Shown here in pieces: positions 17,620 through 28,759 of a DNA stretch of 36,788 nt. Source of the stretch: Phoronis ovalis (lineage: Eukaryota; Phoronida; Phoronidae); the NCBI GenBank assembly GCA_028565635.1, contig JAOXYB010055833.1:1-36788 (forward strand), in the 5' to 3' direction. A program made the position numbers and the translations under genes. The notes below the pieces were generated by a model. That model did no database searches. It saw nothing but the letters and a program-made list of their open reading frames with translations, and was not told the DNA's origin. Every line of letters begins with the position of its first letter. Position 1 is the stretch's first letter.

Positions 17620-20600
17620 TTGCAATTTCGGCACCCATTGCTTTGACACTGTTGAGTTTGCTGAAAATGCAATCCATGCATGTGGCTTGTAAATGGTACA
17701 CCAGTGCAACACTGTACTCGCCCTTTGCGTGATATACATTACCAATCTTAACAAGAAGGCGGGAAACAAAAAGATCAGCAGCATCTCCATGCCACTTCTT
17801 AAACAGCAATAAAGCCTGTTGGTAATATAATAAAGCATTAGTATACGACCTCTTGATTCGATAGGTTGATGCAATATTTAAAAACAATGTACACATTTCT
17901 GGATGGCTGGTATCTTTAAAGAGATGGACATATTGTTTCAATGCTGTAAAGTAATAGAGCAATGCATGGTCATGCATTCTCTTCTTAAAGAATATATGTG
18001 CCATGCCACTAAGCGATAAAGCTATATCAGGATGAGGTGTATTAACATACAGTTTTTTACTCACTTCCAAAGACTTTTGCTGATATAACATTGCAGCGTC
18101 ATAGTCTTTCCTATGGATAAATATTATCCCAATGTTATTTAGTGACACAGCTAAAACAGGATGAGCTGTATCACCTAGAATTTCCAAAGACTGCTGAAGA
18201 TATAGCATGGCTGTACTATAGTCTTTCTTCTGAATATATAATAACCCAATGCCACTGAGAGTTGAAGCTATATCAGAATGAGCTGTATTACCATATATTT
18301 TCTTTTGTATGCTGAAAGCCTTCTCTTTATACAACAATGCATTATCATAGTCTTTTTTACTGTAATATGCCCCTCCAATGTTGTTTAATGATGCAGCTAC
18401 TTCAGCATGAGCTGTGCCACGATAGATTTTCATTTTGATGTCTAAAGACTGCTGGTAACATAACAATGAGTTATCGTAATCTGCTTTTCCACCATACACT
18501 AATCCAATGTTATCTAATAAGGCAGCTATAGCAGGATGAGCTGTACCACCATTGTTTTTCCTTTCAATTTCTAAAGATTGCTGATGGTGTAGCATAGCCT
18601 TATCATAGTCTCCCTTAATAAAATATACTGACCCAATGTTAGTGAGGCATACAGCTATATTAGGATGACAAGCCGCATCACCATGAACTATTTTATTTAT
18701 TTCTAAAGACTGTTGATGATATAACATAGCATCGTCATAATCTCCCTTTTTCAGAAATACTGATCCAATACGATCTAATGTTAAAGCTATGCAACCATGA
18801 GCTTTATCACCATAAATTTGCTTCTTCTTTTGTAAAGACTGTTGATGATATGATAGTGCATTATCAAAGGCACCTTTCCCAAAATGTGCAGTTCCAATAA
18901 CATCAAGTGTATTAGCTGCATGAATAGAATCAGCAATTTCCCCTATTAATGACTGTTCTAAGTAAGATATTGCATCATCATAGGCTCCCTGTTTCAGACA
19001 CGCACATCCTAGGTGGTAAAGTACTATTGAGCCATTGTAAGAATGAAGCACTTCTTGAAGTAGTTTTTGGTCATAATAACCAAGGTGATGTAAACATTCC
19101 TTGTAGGATGTTATGGCATTTTCGAACTGGAGACATTTGTAGTAAACATTAGCTTTTGTCAGATCAAAAGGGTCATAAAAAATATATTTATTTTTTTCTC
19201 CACTTCCCAATATTTCTTTTGAAAGATATCTCACTAATGGGATCACAGTGAAATAATAACGGATAATCCATTGAATGTTTCCAGCTGAAAAAAACTTATC
19301 TTGATTAGTCATATCTTTTGCTCCACCAGTGACTTTAAAACTTGAATGAAAGCTGAGATAATTAATCTGTCCCTTATTATTCAAGCAAGTCATCAGCCTC
19401 AACAGAACTGCTACACTGACAGCCATTTGGATATTATGAGAACCATCACCTGAAACAAGATCTTTCAGTTGCATTTCTAGTAAAATGAGCCACGGTGTTT
19501 TGTTGTGGAGGTGATGTACCATTCGAAAAGCATTTGTAATTAGCGATGGGAAACGAAATATTTCTTGTTTGACATCGATTAATGCAGAATCAGACCCCAT
19601 ATTCATCACAAATGACATTTTGTTCCCATATTTTTCAAGGTCATCTGTCAATGTCTGTACTGCTCTTTCCTGTCTATCTTTAACAATCTTACCCAAGTTG
19701 AGTAATCTTTCATACTGATCAAACAAATCTTTACTGCCATCAATTAATGTACATGTGTACAATATGTCTGCCAAATGATAGCCTTCCTTCAGTGCTATAT
19801 CCTTCTGTTGAAATTTACTCATGTTCTCTGGTGTGTGGATAAGTTCGACTCCCATCTTTTGTTCTCTGTCTGGTCTTCCTATTGGTGTTTTACATGCCCA
19901 TGGCATTGCTCCATCCATACAAAATCCATTACATGTAACACTATCATAGAACCAACAGCCACCAGTTTTATCAAAGTCATTTAGTGATTTTACAGCAACT
20001 GCTGGAAGTGGTGTTTCTCCAAAGTTTAATACAAGCATTTGAAACAGGTTGGTCAAGTTTCGGAAATATTGCTTGTCGCAAGCATCATTCTCTATAAGTA
20101 TCGCAAATTCTAAATCAGAATATGGTGTCATTTCATTCCTAGCTAAGGAACCAAGACCCACAACTGCATAATTCTGCGATGGTCTTCCAAGAATATTAAT
20201 ACACTTTTGTAAAATGTTACGTACTAGGGTTTTCATAAATTCTGATACTTCTCTTGAAATTTTGTTGATTTGGCTTATTACTTTTCTTTCCTCTGACTTT
20301 CTTTTGCCATCTTCTGCATCAAAATTGTATGTCTTATTCCATTCATTCCAGTACTGGCCAATTTTTTCATCTATATCTGCTCTAAAAGCTGATAGTACTT
20401 CATTTTCTTCATCAATAAAATTGTGGGACAAGTTACACCCCTTGATACCAGTTATCAGATCAACAAAACTTCTCTCATTCTCCGTTCTCAGTAAATTAAT
20501 ATCAAATTTGGTTTTAGCATTTTTAGAACGAATTAAAGCTGAATTATAGAGAGCTGAAGCCTTTACAAAACATGTCGCATCCTTCAGCAATTCACCTCGC

Positions 20601-20731
20601 CTCTTGTAAGTAACACCAATTCGCCTTAATATCATTGCATCTCTTTCAAGATCTTCATTTGTGTTACGTTTTAGTTCCTCAGCAAGTTCATATTCTTCAT
20701 TCTCCAGTTGTAAACAGTTGGGTGACCACAT
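17615..20731 (-). CDS. Intronless DUF294/GlnD-like nucleotidyltransferase with C-terminal TPR array
   Basis: A single open frame of 1038 codons has an in-frame TGA at 20743-20741, just ahead of the ATG at 20731-20729, so the start is well placed. Residues 1-70 are a helical, TPR-like lead. Residues 185-215 hold the nucleotidyltransferase signature GSLARNEMTPYSDLEF (catalytic candidates D206 and E208). NGFCMDGAMPW near 268-278 and LADILYTCTLIDGSKDLF near 320-337 match the arrangement of bacterial DUF294/GlnD enzymes, which transfer nucleotides to protein partners. From about 525 to the end come about ten TPRs of roughly 42 residues with the kinesin-light-chain pattern (NIGxxYxxKxDYDxAMLYxQQSLEI). 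Key catalytic residues look intact. Substrate and role are unknown. The gene lacks introns while its neighbours have many, which suggests retroposition or acquired bacterial ancestry; the latter is inference. Confidence 0.9.
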   Translation of the reverse strand: MWSPNCLQLENEEYELAEELKRNTNEDLERDAMILRRIGVTYKRRGELLKDATCFVKASALYNSALIRSKNAKTKFDINLLRTENERSFVDLITGIKGCNLSHNFIDEENEVLSAFRADIDEKIGQYWNEWNKTYNFDAEDGKRKSEERKVISQINKISREVSEFMKTLVRNILQKCINILGRPSQNYAVVGLGSLARNEMTPYSDLEFAILIENDACDKQYFRNLTNLFQMLVLNFGETPLPAVAVKSLNDFDKTGGCWFYDSVTCNGFCMDGAMPWACKTPIGRPDREQKMGVELIHTPENMSKFQQKDIALKEGYHLADILYTCTLIDGSKDLFDQYERLLNLGKIVKDRQERAVQTLTDDLEKYGNKMSFVMNMGSDSALIDVKQEIFRFPSLITNAFRMVHHLHNKTPWLILLEMQLKDLVSGDGSHNIQMAVSVAVLLRLMTCLNNKGQINYLSFHSSFKVTGGAKDMTNQDKFFSAGNIQWIIRYYFTVIPLVRYLSKEILGSGEKNKYIFYDPFDLTKANVYYKCLQFENAITSYKECLHHLGYYDQKLLQEVLHSYNGSIVLYHLGCACLKQGAYDDAISYLEQSLIGEIADSIHAANTLDVIGTAHFGKGAFDNALSYHQQSLQKKKQIYGDKAHGCIALTLDRIGSVFLKKGDYDDAMLYHQQSLEINKIVHGDAACHPNIAVCLTNIGSVYFIKGDYDKAMLHHQQSLEIERKNNGGTAHPAIAALLDNIGLVYGGKADYDNSLLCYQQSLDIKMKIYRGTAHAEVAASLNNIGGAYYSKKDYDNALLYKEKAFSIQKKIYGNTAHSDIASTLSGIGLLYIQKKDYSTAMLYLQQSLEILGDTAHPVLAVSLNNIGIIFIHRKDYDAAMLYQQKSLEVSKKLYVNTPHPDIALSLSGMAHIFFKKRMHDHALLYYFTALKQYVHLFKDTSHPEMCTLFLNIASTYRIKRSYTNALLYYQQALLLFKKWHGDAADLFVSRLLVKIGNVYHAKGEYSVALVYHLQATCMDCIFSKLNSVKAMGAEIAK

Positions 20732-20991
20732 TGTTATACTTCAGCTATTCTTCATAATAACTATAGCAAATGACTCTAGAAATTGAAATTAACAGGTTTA
20801 TTAATGACACACATTATTAATTGTTGAACTATTAATTATCATCCCCACCAAAGCAACCACAATAAAGCCATAGCATAAACTACCTCTCAGAATTAAATCT
20901 GTGATATCTTAATATGTCTCTGAGAAAGAAGAATTAGTATGAGGATGGTCGTCACACTAAAAAAGTAACAAAAAAACCCATTCAAAGTCAT

Positions 20992-21026
20992 TATATATAT
21001 ATATACATACACACACACACACACAC
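20992..21026. repeat. (TA)n(CA)n microsatellite
   Basis: A TA run changes to a CA run, ending directly at the edge of the GC-edged repeat element that starts at 21027. Confidence 0.95.
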
Positions 21027-21420
21027 GTTCCGCCCAATAGGACCCCCTTTTTCAGCTCCCAAACTTACCACAGAGTATGTTTTTCACGCTTCTCAAAGCC
21101 TTATTTACCGCAGGGTATACTTTTTTGTTGGATATTTACCACAGGGTTTATTTTCAAAGAATATCCGTTTACTACAGGGTGTATTTTTTGGAAAACACAT
21201 TGACGACATATACGAAAATTTTACCACAGGGTATATAATTTACAAGTGAATTTTTCACAGGGTATCTATTTTGGGAGAGTTATACACGACAGGGTATATT
21301 TTTCAAGTTTTTCCAACTACGATGGTATATTTTTGGTGATCTTTATTTACCACACGGACAGGGTTTTTTACTGTGGGCCGCACACTCCTACCAACTTTTC
21401 TGTCAAGTACCCCCCCGGGT
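21027..21420. repeat. Degenerate-repeat element with CCCCCCCGGGT edge (copy 1)
   Basis: The motif TTACCACAGGGTATATTTTT or a variant recurs at least eight times (near 21068, 21111, 21141, 21174, 21226, 21258, 21289, 21320), spaced about 30 to 48 bases apart, each followed by a T run. It closes with GTCAAGTACCCCCCCGGGT at 21402-21420. The final 50 bases recur inverted at about 21806-21855. No protein is encoded. The left edge is replaced by the microsatellite. Confidence 0.65.
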
Positions 21421-21805
21421 TGTGTACCTAGATTTTGTTGAAGACATGGTCAAAACTGTTTTTGTTCAGTTGCAATCATCCTAAGAGTGAGCCATCGCTT
21501 ATGGTAACTCCATATACTGTATCTCGGTGGTTCCTGTTCTATGGAGATAAAAAAAACTGTTATTAACCTATCACACAGCAAGGAAAATCAATCTTGAATT
21601 TTATGTGAACTTAGGAACGGAATGTTGGCAATCATTAATTAGAGAATTGCAATAATGGTATGCATAAATATTAAATTAGCTTGTTATGTTCATGACAATG
21701 AATCAACTGACTTCTAAAGTAGTTTCTTATCAAAGCAAGAGGCCATTAAATTAAATGAGGACCACAGCAGTACAAGACATACTTGCAACACACTAACTTT
21801 GCCCC

Positions 21806-21860
21806 AGGGGGTACTTGGCAAACTTGGTGGGGGTGCGAGGCCAGGTAAAAAACCCATAAC
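21806..21860. repeat. Inverted copy of the copy-1 edge
   Basis: The plus strand here reads AGGGGGTACTTGGCAAACTT, then GGTGGGGGTGCGAGG and a GTAAAAAACCC. The reverse complement of 21370-21415 reads GGGGGGTACTTGACAG and continues with the same landmarks, including GTAAAAAACCC. The two edges face each other about 390 bases apart. Confidence 0.65.
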
Positions 21861-24000
21861 CCCCTTGTTGAATGACAGCAACCCCTGGGAGCACTGAATA
21901 CTCTTTGCTTTAAGATGGTCCAGTAGTTGAATACATAGCGGAACCAAAAAATTGTTAATTTGCTGTTTGATTTGTCAACTCTGTGGCAAAACAGCTTAAA
22001 GAACTTGGTTAAAACACTCATAAATTAAAATACCTTCTGTTATAAATCATTTCCAAGTTCCACCGCCAAGTACCTGATGAAAACTTGATGAATCCTGCTA
22101 AAAAATTGAAAAAAAGTTTAAAAAATGTTAAACCCAATGATACAACACAAGCTGCCCATGTATTTACCTTTAGGCCTTTTAAATCTTATAACACAAGGCT
22201 ACATGATAGGTCACACGATTTCGAGATATTGCGAGATAAAGGTTTTTTAACTATATAATATTGAAATATTTATTTGCTTTTGAATAGTATATTGAAGTAT
22301 ATGTCAATAATCTTATATTCACTTTGCATAGTATTTATTTCAGATTAAAGATAACCTCTTTGGCCTTTTGTAAATGCAAAATGAGAACGAGAGTTTCTCC
22401 TCTCCTCCATGTTGCTTGTTTTGAGTAGGTGAGTAGAAAGAAGTTCAACAGATAAAGGTGCAATTTTACTTTGTTATGAATGTGTCAGGCCAATAAACTT
22501 TACATTTATAAAACAAAACGATTACTCTTGACAGTCATAATGATATACTGCATAAAATTATTTTTAGTGAACATATATAGATAAAAATGTTTGCCGGATG
22601 TATAATTGTAACAAACTGCATGTAGGTATGTCTGCCCTAATTCACAGACATAACAACATTGTGGCATAGATTTTATGTTGTTTGTACTGTTTATATTGTA
22701 GTGCTTTTGTTTAAATTACCATGAAAACTGTAACATTTAATATAGAGACATTCTTGAAATTCTTCCAAGAGTTGGTGAAAGATTTTCAGACAAGTTATCT
22801 GGGAAAATATATATAATTGAGTTTGAGGAAATGTGCACTATAACACAATTTCATGAAATAAGAACTTCGCAAGTGATGATGACCTATAAATCCTAAAAAT
22901 ATTCTGTGTATAACAAAATATATAACCTATAAGGTTATATTCTTGGGTTACATAAATGTAATGTAGTGATTAGAACCAAAAGACTGCATGAACCCAAAGG
23001 TTGCAAAGTCAGTTTTATATTAAAATATACAAAAACTAGGAACATTTCAACTACTCAAGCTAGTTAAAGGTATGTGTGATTGCAACTGCTACCCCAACTT
23101 TGGTTCATACCACAGGTGCTATGATTTTACTGGTGGTAAATCAAGGTTCTGTAACCAGTAAGACTACAATTAGGGAATTATTACAAAATCACTATCTCGG
23201 ACTTGTGTTACCTTTTAAAAAGGTTAAGCAACTACTTAGACATTGTCAAAGAAGAAACTACAGTTCAGAATTTATGTACAACATTACCTTATAAACTTTA
23301 ACACATATTTGTAGGCAGGCCTTAGTGCAAAAATAGAGTCGTATACTTTCATGGAACTTATGTGTGTGTGTGTGTGTATGCGTGAGTGTATATATGTGTG
23401 TGTATATATACATAGTGGTAATAATTACAGTGACGTTATTGTTCGAACTTCTGAATATAGTAAATATAAATTCTGGCAGACAAATCTTTTTTGATACACA
23501 GTTTTGATGATCAACCAGTTTTGTATTTGTGCAGCTTTGTTTGAAGTTTTCACCAAGTGCTATTATCACATGTAGTTTTTTCACTTCTCTACATTTCTGA
23601 TATTGAAGTAATTGATAATATCCACTGTTGTAGTCAAGAACTCAAAGTGGCAAAATGATTAGTTGTCATTACAATTATTGCAAGATTGAATGGTTTCACA
23701 CGAAATATCTGAAAATGCATACCTAACTTTATTCCGCACTTAATAATTCATCATACAATAAGGTACAAAAATAAATATCTACAAGAATGTTAAGGAAAAC
23801 TCAGATTGTATAATGATTATCTTGTAACATAAAAGAGCTAGTAAAGCAAGTTTGCATAGACGGACTACATCATTGCCTGAAATACATGTATTCAATACTC
23901 AAATTAATAATGGATTTGATATTTCTGGATATAACACTCCTGGCTTATATTCATTAGTTTGCTGACAAACTCTTTTGCTTGTGGAAACTGTATTTCGATA
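21861..24000. other. Intergenic stretch without recognised genes
   Basis: This is AT-rich sequence between the nucleotidyltransferase-TPR gene and the next plus-strand gene. GAGTAG|GTGAGT near 22426 is a good donor-like string and could end a non-coding first exon, but nothing else supports that. A TG-rich microsatellite lies at 23361-23411. No other structure was seen. Confidence 0.5.
23361..23411. repeat. (TG)n/(TA)n microsatellite
   Basis: TG repeats are mixed with TA stretches, broken by GCGTGAG in the middle. Confidence 0.9.
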
Positions 24001-24019
24001 CAATATAACTCATTTCTTC

Positions 24020-24390
24020 GCTTAGGGTCTGTTTTTTGGCTAAAATCACGAAAAGGGGTGGTTTTTTGGAGGTGTGACACTTCCTAAGGGGTGTTGTTTG
24101 TAAGTTTCACTTCGTTAGGGTAATCATTAAAGTTTCACTTCGTTAGGGGTGTAAATACGGCCAAGAAAACTTAATATCTTTACCAGAATGTGTATCCGTT
24201 CAGGTATCACGTGATCCACTTCATTAGAGGTGTATTTTTCCAAAAAAGCACTTCCTTAGGGGTGTATTTAAAAAAAAAAATCACTTCCTTAGGGGTATTT
24301 TTTTTTCAGAATTTCACTTCGTTAGGGGCTTTTTTGAAAAGTCATGTTGGAACATGGGTACCCACTTTCATATTAACCACCCCCCGGGCT
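24020..24390. repeat. Degenerate-repeat element with CCCCCCGGGC edge (copy 2)
   Basis: CACTTCNTTAGGGGTGTATTT or a close form recurs about eight times between 24021 and 24320, with T or A runs between. It closes with AACCACCCCCCGGGC at 24376-24389. It opens with CTTAGGGTCTGTTTTTTGG, which resembles a phrase in copy 4 (near 34025). A frame of 80 codons across it is made by the repeats and is not a gene. Confidence 0.65.
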
Positions 24391-24486
24391 TTTTTAAAGA
24401 CTTCTCTTGTTTTAAATGTTCATGCAATTTGATATCTGAGCTCTCATCAACTTAAGGAAATACCTCCCAAATACCAGTTAACAACG

Positions 24487-24553
24487 CACGTGTATACGGA
24501 CTTCCTGGTTATTTTGCCACTCGTGACGTCATGTTGCTGAAAGACTATTATAA
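24487..24553 (+). promoter_or_regulatory. Promoter-like E-box, CRE and TATA-like box
   Basis: CACGTG (24487-24492), a perfect palindromic CRE TGACGTCA (24524-24531) and TATTATAA (24546-24553) stand in this order 115 to 185 bases before the ATG of the next gene. The CRE-to-TATA spacing of about 15 bases is typical of CREB/CREM-driven promoters. Transcription would then start near 24580. This is a motif-based inference. Confidence 0.5.
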
Positions 24554-24669
24554 GGGAGTCTCAAAAATACTGTACCTTCACTGAAATGTCTAATAAGTTT
24601 TTTTTTAATATTGCAGATTGTTTATTGATTAACCCGAACAGTTTCGTATCAACACCAACAAAATTAATT

Positions 24670-27600
24670 ATGGCAAGGAACCACATGGCTGTACAGAGAC
24701 AGGAAAAAGGCAAGTATTAATTGATTGGTGAATAACAGGGTTATTGTCCTTATAAATAGTCAATCAACCAAAGAATAATACACATGCCTCAAGATGACTA
24801 CTAGCATTAAATTGTTTGGAATATAGAAAAAAATGAAATTATTTATTTTTGAATTTTATTGTCTCCCAGCAAGGGTATCATCTTAATTTGTTTTTTCCAC
24901 AGCTTTTCTGACTTGAAGGTTTCAATGTTTAATCAAGATGGTGAATGCCCTGACAGTGTACTTGGCATACCATGGTATCCATTCTGTGGATGGATCATAC
25001 TCTCTTTCTGTGAGCAGTCGTGTCCTAAGCTGATTATTATTATAATTTTCAAATTTGTGGGAGATATTGTGTAAAATCTTTTTTTTTGTTTTTCAGATTA
25101 TAATGCAGCATCAGAGTCCCTGGTTGTGAAGAATGCTTTGTATCAGTAAGCTTTATATTTTTTAGTCTCAGATTTCACCATTGTACTGCAAATAAGGAAT
25201 TCTTGAAAATAGCTCTGTCGTCAATTTTTTTTACTGATATATATACGTATCTTCTACTCCACTCTAATACAGTGACATCACTGTATATAATGTCAGTTTA
25301 AATGAGTGATACATCAAACAAAAAAGTCAGCTTACAGCATTGTGACAAAAACCTTTCAATTGGTAGAGGTCTAAAATTTGTTTGTAGACAATTGAAAGCA
25401 CTGTGTCCAGAATAGTGTGGATAGCCCTGGTTTGCGCAAGAGATGACTAGTTTTTACACAATGTGGAAACTGTAGACAGTATAATACATTGGAAAAAACC
25501 CACATAACTTCAAGATAAATACACCATTTTTTTTATGGAGGTGGTTAGTTATAATACTACCTGCAGTTAGAAAATGCAGGATCATTCCGAACAATTTAAT
25601 TAAGTGAAAAGACAAATAAAGGTGTATTATTAATCATGGGACCAGTTAGCAAGTGTTCACCCAGAATTTCATTTCAGTTTTGTCAGAGCAAACCCATTTA
25701 AAAGTGTCCTATTATTTTTGTGTCACCCTGTACACATTAGTCCATATTGCTTTTTGTTGTTTACATACAGAATAATTAAGAAACTTAATGTATGTATTTA
25801 ATTCTAGACCAAATCAGCAACCATCTGAAGAAGATGAAGATCTTGATTTCTCCATTAATGGTGAGTATATATATGTATGTGCGTGTGTGTATATAGAATC
25901 ACTTACATCACGGTCAAAAATTGCGCTATATCTTTGTTTTCATTTCAAGAAAAACAGTACTTTGTGGGACTGATAAAATCTTGGCAATAATAATAATTTC
26001 AAACGCTTAAGAGGTTTCTAGGGTTTTATGTAATACCATAGCGAAATATACGTAATTTAAGTATCAAATCTTCGAATCTAAGTTAATAAAAACAATATAC
26101 CATTCAGCAAATATTCATTACTAACACTTGAGTTTGTTATTTTCAGATGTCACAAAAAGTTGTGATGCAAAAATGACAGAACAGTGCCAAGCTGACGCTG
26201 AGAAGTAAGTTGAAAGTGACTCATCCCCGTTTATATCCATGCGGGATGGCTGCTTATGCCTGTTTTGGGTGGTTACATGTTAAGATAACGTGGCTACTGC
26301 AGTATGCTTATTTGAATGTGTGTTGTCTTAAGGACTACTGATACCAGTAGTATTTACATAGGATTGCAATGACAGGAGCTGAAGTTAGAAACCAAGTAAA
26401 GCATTTTACTATGTGCAATAAAATCTGAAACTGGTAACAAAATCAAACACAAGCATAGTTTTGTTAATTTTTATTGCAGTGTGGCATTTTCACATGATGA
26501 AAGTTCCCTAAAAGGCAATGATGTCAAAACTGATAGCGATAATGGGATGGTCAGAAGAGTCAAAACATTTGCATCTAAATACATGCCTTGGTCAACTCTT
26601 CTCAAAATGGCACCTGAATGTTTCATAGGGACACAGGATACTGAAGTTAGTTTTCAGGATATGAAAAAAGTGGAAAGCGTTAACTCACGGATCAAACAAA
26701 AACAGATTACTTCCTTCACCGTGGCCAATGTTTATAAAGGAGACGACACTGCCAACAGCAGTTATCAGATAGAAAAATTAGTCTCAAATATCAGTCCATC
26801 CAGTTTTAGCAAGGAAATTCAGTATGCCAATGAAGAAAATTATAATCCTAACCCAGAAATTGGAGATAAAGAACTGACACATGGTAATGACCAATATTTA
26901 AGAAGTGCCTCAAATGTGGAAGACAAAACAAAGACTTGTGATGTCAACATGGTTTGTAAGGGAGAGAATGATAAATCCTATAAAATAGATGAAAAGGCAG
27001 TGGATCCTGCTAAAACAAAAGTAGAAAATTTCAACAAGTTGATTGACAAACCAGTGGATAAAGAGTGCACAGAAAGGTAAGTAACAAACTTCACTCAATT
27101 GAACTGAAAATTCTTAAAAACAACAGTAATGATAGTCAATGTGACAATATGTGTTACACCAAAGTTGGTCATTGATAATATGCACAAAACTACACTAAAG
27201 ATTATTGTTGACGATATGTGTGTGATACTGCACCAAAGATAGTACATTCTGGAGATCTGTTTCAACCTTACAGCAATCTTCAAAGTATAAAACGTTCCCC
27301 TATGGCCAAGATTTCACCATATGCTCAAAAGGTACCTTCTGACATGAACAGTTATTCACAACAGATGTCCAGAACACAAAACACGGATAGCCTAGTACCC
27401 GAGCAGTTGACAAGTGATGAGGTAAATACTTAGTAAATCATTTCAAGTTGAAAATATGCTTGTTCTTACTTTTGTAGAACTTAGAGAGAGAGCTCTTAGT
27501 GTACCTTTGATTTATCATATGTTGAAGGTTTTTTAAAAATTACTAAGTAACTGGTAAAACACTGTAAAGCATGACATCAAACTGAATTTTAAAATTTAAT

Positions 27601-28196
27601 TGGTTTTGATTTTTGCAGGTTGATGTTATCATAGTTTTTTCTAATGGTGGTACCTTACGTCTGGCTGTAAAAAAGAAAGAGAGGATAGGACCAGTGGCCT
27701 TAAAGCTACAGCAACTAGTTAGTTTTTTTGTTTCATAGCTTTCTTAGTTTGTCTTTGATATGTGTTCAGCTGACATTCCTAATAATCAAACTTTTTATAA
27801 TTTGAAAAATGTGTTCTGATTTTTGACTGTGAGTTAGTAAAATATTTGTTTATTTTATAACTTATATTTGATTTTAACTTTAGTTTGATTTTAACTTTAG
27901 TTTGTTGTTTACTTTTGTTAAAGGTATTTCTAATGGGTTGGGAGTCACCTTACAAGACGTTCACTTTGACACTCATAACTGATGCTGGACAGTATTTTCT
28001 GGGTCAACACGTCAAGATTCACAACCTAATTAATACTTCCACTGGTGTCGTAAAATTGCATGCAACATTTTGCGTCATAAGGGATGTGGTTCCTACAGGA
28101 TTACGTTATACAGTCATGATTCATCGCTGGTTCGTCAAATTGGGAAGAACTCAGTTGTTGACATATAGCCATGGATTTGAACGCATGCCTGATTAA
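24670..28196 (+). CDS. Unrecognised 438-residue protein with conserved-looking C-terminal domain
   Basis: Exons: 24670-24709, 25097-25145, 25808-25860, 26147-26204, 26480-27076, 27274-27421, 27619-27717, 27924-28196 (stop TAA). Phases agree throughout. Intron 1 starts with GC (AAAAAG|GCAAGT), since the GT four bases on would bring a stop. The N-terminal third is acidic (PSEEDEDLDFSIND). The 597-base exon encodes a polar, probably disordered region with many K, D, N and S, starting with VRRVKTFASKYMPWSTLLKM. The last two exons encode a compact, beta-rich stretch of about 123 residues: VDVIIVFSNGGTLRLAVKKK, then LMGWESPYKTFTLTLITDAG and a C-terminal IHRWFVKLGRTQLLTYSHGF. I do not recognise the family. 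There is no signal peptide or membrane segment, so a soluble protein is likely. Exon 6 was fixed by phase at the acceptor TTACAG|C. Confidence 0.75.
24710..24711 (+). other. GC 5' splice site of intron 1 of the 438-residue protein gene
   Basis: The first coding exon ends GAA AAA G and the intron begins GCAAGT. Joining to 25097 (AT TAT AAT) gives EKDYNAASESLVV in an open frame. Using GT at 24714 gives an immediate stop. The site fits the GC-AG donor consensus. Confidence 0.65.
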
Positions 28197-28550
28197 ACTC
28201 CACCTAGGGAATGTACAAATACCAATAGGACAAAGTTAAATTAATAGGTGTGAGATGGCTATAAGAAGATATGCCAAAACTTTACTATATTTGCTTTCTT
28301 TGAATTTGATTAACTTTTCAGTAGTAATGAAAAGCTAAGCTGATGGAACAATAGATTTTCAGAAAAGATACTCCCAGAAGAGATTATGAGATTAACTTTT
28401 TTATTATTTACCAGGATAGCAGCTCTATATACATTTCGGAATACACCTTTACAGTTAAAACAGCTAAAAATGTTTTTGTTTTTTAGTAAGATCCAAATTA
28501 TTTTTCTGTATTTGAATAAGCACTTTACAGTTGAAATTCTGTCAGAACTG

Positions 28551-28588
28551 AATAAATACACATAGTACTAAAAATGTTCATTTTTATT
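28551..28588. terminator. Overlapping poly(A) signals of two convergent genes
   Basis: AATAAA on the plus strand at 28551-28556 is 355 bases past the stop at 28196. AATAAA on the minus strand at 28588-28583 is about 170 bases past the minus-strand stop at 28760. Cleavage 10 to 30 bases beyond each would make the two mRNAs overlap or just touch. A second plus-strand AATAAA is at 28736-28741. Confidence 0.5.
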
Positions 28589-28759
28589 TTTAATTTAAAC
28601 ATTGATGCAATATACAGTACTTACCATGGCAGGTAGACACCTTCAACTGGGCAAAGAAGATAACTTTCAAATCACTATAGTTATTTTATGAGGACTACAA
28701 TAGTGGATCCTGTCTGTGTGAGATCTCTCGGGGACAATAAAGAATGGCCAAGTATGCTG

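Noticed and set aside
24190-24432. 80-codon plus-strand frame with repeated TSLGVF
   Set aside because: It is produced by the internal repeats of the GC-edged element and encodes no plausible protein.
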